A stretch of 64,000 nucleotides of DNA from VXYL01 sp965199875 (GCA_965199875.1 OZ241346.1:3100001-3164000); one strand, 5' to 3'; shown: positions 17,219-28,584, numbered from the stretch's first letter. Notes: generated by a model from the sequence alone, not told the origin. Numbers and translations: made by a program.

Positions 17219-18229
17219 CTACACGGCCCAGCCGTTCCAGATGTTGTCGGCGGTGGCCGGCACGTCTTCGCGGAAGTTGCGCGTATCCACCCACCACTGG
17301 TACTTCTCGCCAGGGCCGTATTCGTCGTCGTCGAAGTAGCGCAGGCCAGCGCGCCCGTAGTCGCAGGGCACCACCAGACGCACGCAGGGCCGGCTGGCCG
17401 GGGCTTCCGCCGAGTGGTTGACGCCAGCGGAGTGCAGCACGCGCGGGTGCCAGAACACCACGTCGCCGGCGTGGCCCGTGATCTCCACCGGCGCGATGTC
17501 GCGCAGGGCGCCGTCCCGGGCCAGGCGAAAGCCCTCGCCCCGGGACGCCGAAATCCTGCCGCCGTGTACCGTGTCCCAGTGCGGATGCAGGCGGTGGTGA
17601 GAACCGGGCCACAACGTGAAGCCGCCGCAGCGCGGCCTGATGTCGCTGGCCAGCACCATGGCCGACAGCTGCGCGGCCATGTAGTCGGCGTGGGGGCCGA
17701 GGCCAGCGGCCGCCGCCGGCGGCTTCGGCAGCACGGCGTAGACGCCGCGCACCCGCCGCGCTGGCCGGATCGGCCCGCCAAGAAAGGCGCTGGCCACGGC
17801 GAGCATGTTCGGATGGTTGGCGATGCGCTGCACCAGGAACGGCTCGGTGCCGATGCCGCCCTGGCCGGGCGAGCGCATCTTCCAGTTGCCGTGGTGCAGC
17901 CGCCCGACCCGGGGAACTGCCTCTTCCGGCCAGCGGCCCTTGCCCTCCCAGGCGTCGATCCAAGTCTGCGCGTCGCCGCGGCGCAGCACGCCCCGGGGAA
18001 CATGATTCCAAAGGGCGTCGGCGACCTGCGCGAAGACATCCGCGTCGTCGATCAGCGCGCGCTTGACGATGAAGCCATGCTCCTTGAAGTGGGCGATCTC
18101 GCCGCTGGACAGCCCGGGCCCCTTGCTGGCGCAGTCCGGGTCCGCGAACACCGCTGGCGGGCGAACGGCGACGTCCTCGGCCTTCGGCTGGCCGCTCAAG
18201 TGGCCGACGTTGTACTCGGTGTAGTCCAT
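17219..18229 (-). CDS. Phytanoyl-CoA dioxygenase (PhyH) family Fe(II)/2-oxoglutarate oxygenase
   Basis: A 336-residue protein with the PhyH double-stranded beta-helix. The facial triad is suggested by H-x-D in GPHADYM and the distal His in VVFWHPRVLHSAG, with a following Arg (near SRPCVRLVV) to bind 2-oxoglutarate. Family members hydroxylate acyl-CoAs, ectoine or small natural products using O2 and Fe(II). ATG 18229 overlaps the tesB stop by 34 nt and the gene is followed closely by the enolase-superfamily gene. Hydroxylation followed by dehydration of one substrate is possible but inferred. Confidence 0.85.
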   Translation of the reverse strand: MDYTEYNVGHLSGQPKAEDVAVRPPAVFADPDCASKGPGLSSGEIAHFKEHGFIVKRALIDDADVFAQVADALWNHVPRGVLRRGDAQTWIDAWEGKGRWPEEAVPRVGRLHHGNWKMRSPGQGGIGTEPFLVQRIANHPNMLAVASAFLGGPIRPARRVRGVYAVLPKPPAAAAGLGPHADYMAAQLSAMVLASDIRPRCGGFTLWPGSHHRLHPHWDTVHGGRISASRGEGFRLARDGALRDIAPVEITGHAGDVVFWHPRVLHSAGVNHSAEAPASRPCVRLVVPCDYGRAGLRYFDDDEYGPGEKYQWWVDTRNFREDVPATADNIWNGWAV

Positions 18230-19050
18230 CGCATCAGTCCCTCTTGCAGGCAGGTGGCCACGAGTTGCCCTTGGCGAGTATAGAACCGCCCGCTGGCCAG
18301 CCCGCGACCGCCGCCGGTGGCCTCGACGGTCTGCGCGAACAGCAGCCACTCGTCCGCCCTCGCGTGGCGCTGGAACCACATGGCGTGGTCCAGGCTGGTG
18401 CCGCCGAAGCCGGCGTCCTGCCAGCGCATCCCCAACGGCAGCGGCACGTGATCGACCAGCGTGGTGTCGGACAGATACGCCAGGGCAGCCTGATGCAGGG
18501 CCTCGGAGTCGCCCAGCTCGTCGACCACGCGCATCCACATCAGCTGGGTTTCCGTCACCGGTTCGCCGCGCGGGGCATCGGGCGGATTGATGTAGCGGAT
18601 GTCCACCGGGCGCGCCGAGCCGTACCAGGCGTCGTCGCCGGTCTGCGCCATCGTGAAGTCGTCGTAGCGGTACTCCACTTGCTCCGGCGGCGGCACCTCC
18701 GGCATCGCCGAGCCGACGTACTCGGGCGTTTCTTCCGGCACCTGGAAGGACGCCAGCAGGCGAAAGAGTTCCTTGTCCCGCTGCTCCGCAACCACCTGTC
18801 GGGAGGAGAACGAGCGCCCGTCGCGAACGGCCTCCACCTTCAGCAGCAGCGGCCGATCCACGTTGCCCGGGCGCAGGAAGTAGCCATGCAGCGAGTTGAC
18901 CCGCCGATCCGCCGAGACGGTGCGTTGCGCGGCATCCAGACACTGCGCCAGAAACTGCCCGCCGAACATCCGCTCGCCCTTGTCCGGCGACGCTGGCGCG
19001 ACGAACGCGCAGTCGCCGGCTGGCTGCAGCTGCATCAGTTGGGAGAACAT
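18196..19050 (-). CDS. tesB: Acyl-CoA thioesterase II
   Basis: A 284-residue double hot-dog thioesterase. Family features are MFGGQFLAQCLDAA near the N-terminus, VNSLHGYFLRPG, and DGRSFSSRQV in the first hot-dog; the second contains TSLDHAMWFQR and GRGLASGRFY. It hydrolyses acyl-CoA to free acid and CoA. ATG 19050 (MFSQLMQL) aligns with the usual start; a longer in-frame start exists near 19128. Its 3' end overlaps the start of the downstream PhyH-type gene, so tesB is the promoter-proximal gene of this minus-strand group and is divergent from rpsL. Confidence 0.9.
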   Translation of the reverse strand: MFSQLMQLQPAGDCAFVAPASPDKGERMFGGQFLAQCLDAAQRTVSADRRVNSLHGYFLRPGNVDRPLLLKVEAVRDGRSFSSRQVVAEQRDKELFRLLASFQVPEETPEYVGSAMPEVPPPEQVEYRYDDFTMAQTGDDAWYGSARPVDIRYINPPDAPRGEPVTETQLMWMRVVDELGDSEALHQAALAYLSDTTLVDHVPLPLGMRWQDAGFGGTSLDHAMWFQRHARADEWLLFAQTVEATGGGRGLASGRFYTRQGQLVATCLQEGLMRWTTPSTTSAT

Positions 19051-19134
19051 GAGCCGCAGTGTGCTCGCCAGGGAACCGCGGCGCAAGCCGGAAGGACGAG
19101 CTGACGCCCTGCTGCCGCGCTGCCGCACAAAGGC

Positions 19135-19163
19135 TTGCAGTGCGGCGGGGCGATGCCTACAAT
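19135..19163 (+). promoter_or_regulatory. Promoter of the rpsL-rpsG-fusA (str) operon
   Basis: TTGCAG (19135-19140), a 17-nt spacer and TACAAT (19158-19163) lie 55 nt before the rpsL start. This is the best sigma-70 match in the tesB-rpsL gap. Confidence 0.65.
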
Positions 19164-19217
19164 CCCGCGCCCACTGTCCGAAGGGCGGCGGCGAAGTCGA
19201 GGAGAAACGCTTAAGTC

Positions 19218-19589
19218 ATGGCGACGATCAGCCAACTGGTACGCAAGCCGCGCAAGCGCCGGGTTGCCAAGAACACCGTGCCGGCGCTGCAACGCAGTCC
19301 GCAGAAGCGCGGCACCTGCACCCGCGTCTACACCACCACGCCGAAGAAGCCGAACTCGGCGCTGCGCAAGGTCTGTCGGGTGCGGCTCACCAACGGCTAC
19401 GAGGTGAACTCCTACATCGGCGGCGAAGGCCACAACCTGCAGGAACACTCGGTGGTGCTGATTCGCGGCGGCCGGGTCCGGGACCTGCCGGGCGTGCGCT
19501 ACCACACCATCCGCGGGACTCTCGACACCGCCGGCGTCGCCGACCGCAAGCAGCGCCGCTCCAAGTACGGCGCCAAGAAGCCCAAATAG
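19218..19589 (+). CDS. rpsL: 30S ribosomal protein S12
   Basis: A 123-residue S12, matching the family length. It contains TTTPKKPNSALRKVCRVRL (with the lysine mutated in streptomycin resistance) and the conserved loop RGGRVRDLPGVRYH that contacts the decoding centre. A GAGGAG sequence precedes the ATG. It is the first gene of a normal str order rpsL-rpsG-fusA. Confidence 0.98.
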   Translation: MATISQLVRKPRKRRVAKNTVPALQRSPQKRGTCTRVYTTTPKKPNSALRKVCRVRLTNGYEVNSYIGGEGHNLQEHSVVLIRGGRVRDLPGVRYHTIRGTLDTAGVADRKQRRSKYGAKKPK

Positions 19590-19750
19590 GCGCACTGTCC
19601 ATGTAGCCTCTCGCAACTCCTTAACGAGAACCCGAAGTAAGGCCGACCCGCGCCGCGTCCGTGGCGTCCAACCAAGTGGTCGGGAACACCTGAAGCCAAA
19701 GCGCCGCTCGAACCGACCTTTCGCGGCGCCAACGAGGAGAATCCACAGCC

Positions 19751-20221
19751 ATGCCAAGACGCCGAGTGGTCGCCAAGCGCGAGATCCTGCCGGATCCGAA
19801 GTACGGCCATCAGACCGTGGCGAAGTTCATCAACCACGTGATGGTGAACGGCAAGAAGTCCGTTGCCGAACGCATCGTCTACGGTGCGCTGACGCACATC
19901 GAAGAGCGGGATCGCCGAGATCCCGTCGAAACGTTCGAGAAGGCGCTGGAGTCCGTGGCGCCGATGGTGGAGGTGAAGTCCCGAAGGGTCGGCGGCGCCA
20001 CCTACCAGGTGCCGGTGGAGGTGCGTCCGAGCCGACGCCAGGCGCTGGCCATGCGCTGGCTGGTGGACAGCGCCCGGGCGCGCAGCGAGAAGTCCATGGC
20101 CGGGCGCTTGGCCGGGGAACTGCTCGACGCCGCCGAAGGCCGCGGCAGCGCCGTTCGCAAACGCGAGGAAACCCATCGCATGGCGGAAGCCAACCGGGCG
20201 TTCTCGCACTACCGCTTCTAA
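19751..20221 (+). CDS. rpsG: 30S ribosomal protein S7
   Basis: A 156-residue S7 beginning MPRRRVVAKREILPDPKYG, the standard N-terminus, with KSVAERIVYGAL and the C-terminal HRMAEANRAFSHYRF. It nucleates assembly of the 30S head domain. A GAGGAG site lies upstream. The 161-nt gap after rpsL is longer than usual and shows no other gene. Confidence 0.98.
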   Translation: MPRRRVVAKREILPDPKYGHQTVAKFINHVMVNGKKSVAERIVYGALTHIEERDRRDPVETFEKALESVAPMVEVKSRRVGGATYQVPVEVRPSRRQALAMRWLVDSARARSEKSMAGRLAGELLDAAEGRGSAVRKREETHRMAEANRAFSHYRF

Positions 20222-20285
20222 GCCGCCACCGCCTCGCACAGGCCACCGGCGTTCGCCAACGAACGCCACACCAGGAGTTTACGCA

Positions 20286-22388
<2,103 letters not shown>

Positions 22389-22541
22389 GCGGGTGCAAGG
22401 CAGTCGCGGAACCGCAACCGTTGGCTGGCGATTCGCGGTGGCAGGTTCGAGGCGAGAGTGTTACATTTTGTTTCAACCCGGCGGGGCGCTCTGAACAACA
22501 GCTGCGCGCACACGCCGTTTAGCAGGCCGAAGGAGGAAGAA

Positions 22542-25493
22542 ATGGAAAGGTCAACGCCCAAGCGGGCAGGCTGCGCCATGCGCCGGTGGGGCGCCGGCGC
22601 ACTGCTGGCAATGTTCGCCGCCGCGCCCTACGCCCAGGAAAGCCAGCCGGGCGAAGAGAACGCCGACGACGCGGCGAGCGACGTCGAGACGGCGGAAGTC
22701 CTGGTCGTCACCGGCTCGCGCATCGTTCGCGCCAACCTGGTGAGTTCCAGCCCGGTAACCCAGGTCGAGGCAGAAGAACTGCTGTTCCAGGGCACGGTGC
22801 GCGTGGAGGACATGGCGCGCACGCTGCCCCAAGTCTATTCCGATCAGAACTCCAGCCAGTCCAACGGCGCCACCGGCACGGCGACGCTGAATCTGCGCAA
22901 CCTGGGCCGGGACCGCACGCTGGTGCTGATCAACGGGCGGCGATTGCCGGTCGGCTCGCCGTTGCAGGCCGGCGGCGCCGACATCAACCAGATCCCGGGC
23001 GCTTTGATCCGCGGCGTCGAGGTGCTCACCGGCGGCGCTTCCGCAACCTACGGCTCGGACGCGGTGGCTGGCGTGGTCAACTTCCTGATGAAGGACAACT
23101 TCGAGGGCTTCCGCTTCGACTACCAGTACAGCGGCTACTCCCACGACAACGACGCCAGCGAGTGGCAGCAGATCGTCAGGAGACACGGCTATCCGGTCGC
23201 GGACGGCAACGTCACCGACGGCGAAATGTCCTACGCATCGGTGCTCTTCGGCGGCAACTTCGACAACGGCCGCGGCAACGTCACCGCCTACGGCACCTAC
23301 CGCGACATCGGCTCCGTTCTGCAAAGCGGGCGCGACTACAGTTCCTGCGCCTTGAGCGACGACACCAAGCGCTGCTTCGGGTCGTCCACCATTCCCCAGG
23401 GCCGCTTCACCAACTTCGGCGCTGGCGGACTGCCGGCGGTGGACTTCATCGTCGCCGGCGACCAGTTCGTGCCGCGCTCGGGCGAGACCTTCAACTACGG
23501 CCCGCTCAACTACTACCAGCGTCCGGACGAGCAGTACTCGATGGGCGCCTTCGCCCGCTACGACCTCGACGAGCGCGCCGAGGCGTACGCCGAGCTCATG
23601 TACATGGACGACCACACGGTGTCCCAGATCGCTCCCTCCGGCGCGTTCTTCGTCACCGACTCGATCAGCTGCGCCAATCCGCTGATGACCGAGCAGCAGT
23701 TCCAAGCGGTATGCGGCGATGTCGGCCTGACCAGGGAAGACAGGCGAAGCTCCTTCTGGATCGGTCGGCGCAACGTGGAAGGGGGCAACCGCCAGCAGGA
23801 CCTCCGCCACACCACCTTCCGAGCCGTGCTGGGCGCCAGGGGCGAGCTGAACGCCAGCTGGCGCTACGACGCTTCCTTCACCAAGTCCGAAGTCAGCATG
23901 GAGAACACCTACCTGAACGACCTCGGCACCACGAAGATACGCCGGGCGCTCGACGCGGTGCGCGACGACGACGGCCAGATCGTCTGCCGATCGGTGGTCG
24001 ACGGTTCCGACCCGAACTGCGTGCCGTGGAACATCTTCCGCGAAGGCGGGGTGACCCAGGCCGCACTGGACTACATCGTGCTGCCGCTGTTCGCCCGCGG
24101 CACCACCGATTCGCTGGTGCTGTCCGCCTACGTCGAGGGCGACTTGACCGAGTACGGCTTGATCTCGCCAGCGGCGGACAGCGGCGTCGCCGTGGTGGTC
24201 GGGTGGGAGACCCGGCAGGAGAACATGGACTTCATTCCCGACGAAGGCTTCCGCAACGGCGAAGGCGCCGGCCAGGGCGGTGCCACCGAAGCCGTCGGCG
24301 GCGGCTACGACGTCGACGAACTGTTCTTCGAGACCAACATCCCGCTGGTGGAAGGCCGCCCCTACGCCCAGGAGCTGACCCTCGACCTGGCCTACCGCTA
24401 CTCGGACTACGACTACGGCGTCACCGCCAATACCTTCGGCATCCGCAGCGGCTGGGCGCTCAACTACGACATCAAGATGCGCGCCAGCTACCAGAAGGCC
24501 ATTCGCGGCGCCAACGTGCGCGAGCTGTTCCAGCCCCAGGGCTTCAATCTGTTCGACATGACCGGCGACCCATGCGGCGGGCCGGTTACCAACGGCCGCA
24601 CCGCGGAAGGCCGCACCTTCGAGGAATGCGCCCGCAGCGGCGTCACCCAGGCGCAGTTCGGCAACGTTCCCCACTCGCCCGCCGGCCAGTACAACTTCCT
24701 GCAAGGCGGCAACCCGAACCTCGAGCCGGAAGAAGCAGCCACGTGGTCGGTGGGGATGGTGTGGTCGCCGTCCCAGGTGGACGGCCTGACGCTGTCCCTC
24801 GACTACTGGCAGATCCGCATCGAGGAGGGCATCAGCAACATCACGCCGGAGTTCATCCTCACCCAGTGCCTGGACGGCAACCTGGAGCAGTGCCGAAGCG
24901 TCAAGCGCGGCGCCCCCGGCGACCTGTGGATCGGCTCCAACGTGGATTCGAGCGGCCACATCGTCGCGCTGCAGGACAATCTGGCCATTGAGGAAGTGCG
25001 CGGCTACGACCTGGTGGCGGACTACTCCTTCAGCGTCGGCGACTACGGCGCGGTCAGCATCGCCAACGTGACTTCCTTCATCGACACCTGGGATCAGCAA
25101 GAGCTGGCCAGCGCGCCGGTGGTCAGCTGCGCCGGCACCTGGGGGGCGCTGTGCGGCTATCCCACGCCGGACGTCCGCAACAAGCTGCGCGCCATCTGGA
25201 CGACGCCTTGGAACTTGTCCTTGACGGCCATGTGGCGCTTCTTGAGCGAGGTGGACGACCGGAACGAGACGAACATCGACCTGGACGCCACCTCGTACCT
25301 GGATGCCTCCGGCATCTGGGACGTGCGCCCGAACCTTCAGCTGCGCGCTGGCGTCAGCAACCTGATGGACGTCGACCCGCCCATCGCCGGCAACGGCGCC
25401 GGGCCGTCCATCGCCGGCAACGGCAACACCTTCCCCGGCATGTACGACGCGCTCGGCCGCTACTGGTTCGTTGCCGCCGGCGTCCAGTTCTAG
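22542..25493 (+). CDS. TonB-dependent outer-membrane receptor
   Basis: A 983-residue protein with a basic N-terminus, a hydrophobic signal segment (AGALLAMFAAAPYAQ) and then a plug domain: EVLVVTGSRIVRANL, RTLPQVYSDQ, NLRNLGRDRTLVLINGRR and GASATYGSDAVAGVVNF. The barrel is rich in alternating aromatic strands and ends in an aromatic residue (GVQF), as required for Bam-mediated insertion. The start is ATG 22542 with the perfect AGGAGGAAGA site. The signature resembles the large oligosaccharide/peptide-type TonB receptors that lack a separate siderophore motif. The ligand is unknown. Its place between fusA and rpsJ is unusual. Confidence 0.92.
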   Translation: MERSTPKRAGCAMRRWGAGALLAMFAAAPYAQESQPGEENADDAASDVETAEVLVVTGSRIVRANLVSSSPVTQVEAEELLFQGTVRVEDMARTLPQVYSDQNSSQSNGATGTATLNLRNLGRDRTLVLINGRRLPVGSPLQAGGADINQIPGALIRGVEVLTGGASATYGSDAVAGVVNFLMKDNFEGFRFDYQYSGYSHDNDASEWQQIVRRHGYPVADGNVTDGEMSYASVLFGGNFDNGRGNVTAYGTYRDIGSVLQSGRDYSSCALSDDTKRCFGSSTIPQGRFTNFGAGGLPAVDFIVAGDQFVPRSGETFNYGPLNYYQRPDEQYSMGAFARYDLDERAEAYAELMYMDDHTVSQIAPSGAFFVTDSISCANPLMTEQQFQAVCGDVGLTREDRRSSFWIGRRNVEGGNRQQDLRHTTFRAVLGARGELNASWRYDASFTKSEVSMENTYLNDLGTTKIRRALDAVRDDDGQIVCRSVVDGSDPNCVPWNIFREGGVTQAALDYIVLPLFARGTTDSLVLSAYVEGDLTEYGLISPAADSGVAVVVGWETRQENMDFIPDEGFRNGEGAGQGGATEAVGGGYDVDELFFETNIPLVEGRPYAQELTLDLAYRYSDYDYGVTANTFGIRSGWALNYDIKMRASYQKAIRGANVRELFQPQGFNLFDMTGDPCGGPVTNGRTAEGRTFEECARSGVTQAQFGNVPHSPAGQYNFLQGGNPNLEPEEAATWSVGMVWSPSQVDGLTLSLDYWQIRIEEGISNITPEFILTQCLDGNLEQCRSVKRGAPGDLWIGSNVDSSGHIVALQDNLAIEEVRGYDLVADYSFSVGDYGAVSIANVTSFIDTWDQQELASAPVVSCAGTWGALCGYPTPDVRNKLRAIWTTPWNLSLTAMWRFLSEVDDRNETNIDLDATSYLDASGIWDVRPNLQLRAGVSNLMDVDPPIAGNGAGPSIAGNGNTFPGMYDALGRYWFVAAGVQF

Positions 25494-25514
25494 CCGGTTG
25501 CCAAGCGCCAGGCT

Positions 25515-25550
25515 GCGGATCCGGCCGTTCGCTTCGACGGTCGGATCCGC
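25515..25550 (+). terminator. Strong hairpin after the TonB receptor gene
   Basis: GCGGATCCG (25515-25523) pairs perfectly with CGGATCCGC (25542-25550), and the intervening GCCGT/ACGGT extends the stem. It lies 22 nt after the receptor stop and before the S10 promoter. No U-tract follows, so it may act as a transcript-stabilising hairpin or a Rho-assisted terminator. Confidence 0.55.
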
Positions 25551-25584
25551 GCAGTCGCAACCACCGCGCAACCCGAAAACACCG

Positions 25585-25613
25585 TTGTAACTCGCCGTTG
25601 ACATGCGTAGTAT
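25585..25613 (+). promoter_or_regulatory. Promoter of the S10 ribosomal operon
   Basis: TTGTAA (25585-25590), a 17-nt spacer and TAGTAT (25608-25613) give a good sigma-70 match about 100 nt before rpsJ. This shows the S10 operon is transcribed independently of the inserted receptor gene. The leader (about 25620-25711) could carry L4-type autoregulation, but I could not identify a conserved structure. Confidence 0.6.
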
Positions 25614-25711
25614 GCGCCGTCCGCCTTCCCAAGACGCCGTTCCCCTTTGGCCGCGTGTTTCCGCCATCGGGCGTCGTTCGGGTGGCTGGCGTTTGAATAT
25701 GGAGACCAACA

Positions 25712-26026
25712 GTGGCTGACAATCAGCGCATCCGCATCCGCCTGAAGGCGTTCGATCACCGCTTGATCGACGTCTCGACGGAAGAGATCGTCGACACCGC
25801 CAAGCGCACGGGCGCCCAGGTGCGCGGGCCGATTCCCCTGCCGACGCGGAAGGAACGCTATACGGTGCTGATCTCGCCGTTTGTGAACAAGGACGCCAGG
25901 GACCAGTACGAAATACGCACGCACAAGCGGCTGCTGGACATCCTTCAGCCCACCGAGAGAACCGTCGATGCGCTGATGAAGCTCGATCTCGCGGCCGGCG
26001 TCGACGTCCAGATAAGCCTGAACTAG
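25712..26026 (+). CDS. rpsJ: 30S ribosomal protein S10
   Basis: A 104-residue S10: RIRIRLKAFDHRLID, GPIPLPTRKERYTVLISP and THKRLLDILQP are conserved. S10 also works as NusE in antitermination. The GTG start at 25712 is preceded by GGAGACC. It is the first gene of the S10 operon. Confidence 0.97.
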   Translation: MADNQRIRIRLKAFDHRLIDVSTEEIVDTAKRTGAQVRGPIPLPTRKERYTVLISPFVNKDARDQYEIRTHKRLLDILQPTERTVDALMKLDLAAGVDVQISLN

Positions 26027-26045
26027 CCAAACGGTTGCAGCAGAC

Positions 26046-26693
26046 ATGGCCATCGGCGTCATCGGCACCAAGAGCGGCATGACCCGCGTGTTCACGGACG
26101 AAGGGGAGTCGATCCCCGTCACCGTGATCGTCGCCGAGCCGAATCGGGTGACCCAGGTGAAGACGCAGGCCACGGACGGCTACAACGCCGTCCAGGTCAC
26201 CGTCGGCAGCCGCAGGTCCGGCCGGGTGACGCGACCGATGGCCGGCCACTTCGCCAAGGCCCGAACCGGCCCCGGGCGCGGCCTTTGGGAGTTCCGCCTC
26301 GACGACGAACCCGGCGACGAGCTGGCACTCGGCACCGAACTGGGCGTCGATCAGTTCGAGAAGGGGCAGGTGGTCGACGTGGCTGGCGTGTCCAAGGGCA
26401 AGGGCTACGCCGGCACCATCAAGCGCTGGAACTTCCGCAGCCAGGACGACTCCCACGGCAACTCCGTTTCCCACCGCGCTCCCGGCTCCATCGGCCAATG
26501 TCAAACCCCAGGCCGCGTCTTCAAGGGCAAGAAAATGGCCGGGCACATGGGCAATCGCCGCGTCACCGTGCAAAACCTCACCGTCGTCGACATCCTTCCC
26601 GAAAGCAATCTGCTCCTGATCCGGGGCGCCGTGCCAGGCGCTCCAGGGGGCGACGTCTGCGTGCGTCCCGCGGTGAAGGGTGACGCGCCATGA
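26046..26693 (+). CDS. rplC: 50S ribosomal protein L3
   Basis: A 215-residue L3 beginning MAIGVIGTKSGMTRVF. GVSKGKGYAGTIKRWNF and PGRVFKGKKMAGHMG mark the loop reaching the peptidyl-transferase centre; the Gln in SIGQCQTPGRVFKG is the residue methylated by PrmB in enterics. It overlaps rplD by ATGA. Confidence 0.97.
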   Translation: MAIGVIGTKSGMTRVFTDEGESIPVTVIVAEPNRVTQVKTQATDGYNAVQVTVGSRRSGRVTRPMAGHFAKARTGPGRGLWEFRLDDEPGDELALGTELGVDQFEKGQVVDVAGVSKGKGYAGTIKRWNFRSQDDSHGNSVSHRAPGSIGQCQTPGRVFKGKKMAGHMGNRRVTVQNLTVVDILPESNLLLIRGAVPGAPGGDVCVRPAVKGDAP

Positions 26694-27433
26694 GCATTGC
26701 CGTGGCCTTGGCGGTGCCGAACGACCAGCCAGCCAACGCCGAAGGACCCCAGGCCGAGCCGGTGGACAGCGCCCAGAGCGACGTCCCGGGTGCCGAAGCC
26801 GCACGCGCGGTGGAGGTCGCCGACGCGGTACCCGCCCAGCATGTGGACGTCTCCGAAGCCGCCTTCGGCCAAGCGTTCAACGAGGCCCTGGTGCATCAGG
26901 CGGTGGTGGCCTACCTGGCCGGGGGCCGACAGGGCACCAAGGCGCAGAAGTCCCGCGCCGACGCGCGCGGCGGCGGACGCAAACCCTGGCGGCAGAAGGG
27001 CAGCGGTCGCGCTCGCGCCGGTTCCATTCGCAGTCCGCTGTGGCGCGGCGGCGGCCGCACCTTCGCGGCGCGACCGAAGAGCCATGCGCTGAAGCTGAAC
27101 CGCAAGATGTACCGAGGCGCGATGCGCTGTATTCTCTCCGAGCTCATCCGCCAGAACCGCCTGCAAGCCATCTCTTCGTCCTTTCTCTCCCTGCCCTCTC
27201 CCAAGACCAAGTCCCTTGTCGAAAAGCTCGATCCGCTCCTTGCCAGCGGCGAACGGCGCAACTTGCTGCTGGTGGGCACGCAAATCAGCCGCAACCTGTA
27301 CCTGGCGTCGAGAAATCTGCGCGGCGTCGAGGTATGCGACGTGGAAGCGGCAAACCCCGTACACCTCATCGGCCACGACCAGATTCTGATGACGGTGGAC
27401 GCGCTGAAGGCGTTCGAGGAGCGTCTGGCATGA
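26690..27433 (+). CDS. rplD: 50S ribosomal protein L4 with an N-terminal extension
   Basis: A 247-residue L4, versus about 201 in E. coli. The conserved body starts near residue 52 (VSEAAFGQAFNEALVHQ) and includes RQGTKAQKSRADARGGGRKPWRQKG-type sequence of the exit-tunnel loop. The first 45 or so residues are Ala/Pro/Glu-rich and absent from typical L4. In E. coli L4 represses its own operon; whether that applies here is not visible. It overlaps rplC and rplW by 4 nt each. Confidence 0.95.
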   Translation: MSIAVALAVPNDQPANAEGPQAEPVDSAQSDVPGAEAARAVEVADAVPAQHVDVSEAAFGQAFNEALVHQAVVAYLAGGRQGTKAQKSRADARGGGRKPWRQKGSGRARAGSIRSPLWRGGGRTFAARPKSHALKLNRKMYRGAMRCILSELIRQNRLQAISSSFLSLPSPKTKSLVEKLDPLLASGERRNLLLVGTQISRNLYLASRNLRGVEVCDVEAANPVHLIGHDQILMTVDALKAFEERLA

Positions 27434-27735
27434 ACCAGGAACGCCTCTACACCGTGCTGGTCGAGCCGCACATCACCGAGAAAGCCACCAATCTGGGCGA
27501 CCAGAGCAACCACTACGCCTTCAAGGTGGCCCGCGACGCCACCAAGCGGGAGATCAAGACCGCCGTGGAAACGCTGTTCAACGTCACCGTGGAACACGTC
27601 ACCACGCTGAACGTGAAAGGCAAGGTGAAGAGGAACTTCCGCGGCGTCACGTCGCGCTTCAAGAGCTGGAAGAAGGCCTACGTTCGGCTCGCCGCCGACG
27701 ACATCCTCGACTACACGTCGATCGAGAAGAATTAG
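27430..27735 (+). CDS. rplW: 50S ribosomal protein L23
   Basis: A 101-residue L23 with VEPHITEKATNL at the N-terminus and the conserved GKVKR-x-F-R-G loop near the tunnel exit, where trigger factor docks. ATG 27430 overlaps the rplD stop. Confidence 0.95.
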   Translation: MNQERLYTVLVEPHITEKATNLGDQSNHYAFKVARDATKREIKTAVETLFNVTVEHVTTLNVKGKVKRNFRGVTSRFKSWKKAYVRLAADDILDYTSIEKN

Positions 27736-27747
27736 GGGGCGGAGGCC

Positions 27748-28578
27748 GTGGCAGTCGTCAAAACCAAGCCGACCTCCCCCGGCCGGCGCTTCGTCGTCAA
27801 GGTCGTCGATCCGACGCTGCACAAGGGCACGCCGTACAAGCCCCTGGTCGAGAAGCAGTCGAACACCGGCGGGCGCAATACCGCCGGCCGCATTACCACC
27901 CGGCACCGCGGCGGCGGCCACAAGCAGCACTACCGGCGCATCGACTTTCGCCGCAACAAGGACGGCATCAAGGCCGTCGTGGCGCGTTTGGAGTACGACC
28001 CGAACCGCACCGCCAACATCGCGCTGCTGAAGTACGCCGATGGCGAATACCGCTACGTCGTTGCGCCGCGAGGCGTTGCCGCTGGCGACGAACTGATGTC
28101 CGGCGCCACGGCGCCGATTCGCCCGGGCAACGCCATGCCGCTGCGCAACCTGCCGGTGGGCAGCGTCATCCACTGCGTGGAGCTGAAGCCGGGCAAAGGC
28201 GCACAGCTGGCGCGCAGCGCCGGCACGTCCTGCCAGCTGGTTGCCCGGGAAGGCAGCTACGCGACGCTGCGGCTGCGTTCCGGCGAGATGCGCCGGGTAC
28301 ACGTGGAGTGCCGCGCGACGCTTGGCGAAGTGGGCAACAGCGAGCACAACCTGCGTTCCCTGGGCAAGGCCGGCGCCAAGCGCTGGCGCGGCGTGCGCCC
28401 GACGGTGCGCGGCGTGGCCATGAATCCGGTGGACCATCCCCACGGCGGCGGCGAGGGCAAGTCCTCCGGCGGACGGCATCCCGTGTCGCCGACCGGCGTT
28501 CCCACCAAGGGCTTCAAGACGCGCCGGAACAAGAGCACGGACAAACTCATCGTGCGCCGGCGCGGCGCCAGGAGGTAG
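27748..28578 (+). CDS. rplB: 50S ribosomal protein L2
   Basis: A 276-residue L2. RNTAGRITTRHRGGGHKQ and the C-terminal MNPVDHPHGGGEGKSSGG (with the functionally essential His) are intact. It starts at GTG 27748 with a GGAGG-like site, 12 nt after rplW. Confidence 0.97.
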   Translation: MAVVKTKPTSPGRRFVVKVVDPTLHKGTPYKPLVEKQSNTGGRNTAGRITTRHRGGGHKQHYRRIDFRRNKDGIKAVVARLEYDPNRTANIALLKYADGEYRYVVAPRGVAAGDELMSGATAPIRPGNAMPLRNLPVGSVIHCVELKPGKGAQLARSAGTSCQLVAREGSYATLRLRSGEMRRVHVECRATLGEVGNSEHNLRSLGKAGAKRWRGVRPTVRGVAMNPVDHPHGGGEGKSSGGRHPVSPTGVPTKGFKTRRNKSTDKLIVRRRGARR

Positions 28579-28584
28579 CCAACC

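Noticed and set aside
16057..18039. 660-codon minus-strand frame
   Set aside because: The 5' part is an out-of-frame shadow of the PhyH-type gene; the enolase-superfamily protein starts at GTG 17211.
19590..19750. Possible small gene between rpsL and rpsG
   Set aside because: No start with a ribosome-binding site and no coding pattern; treated as intergenic.
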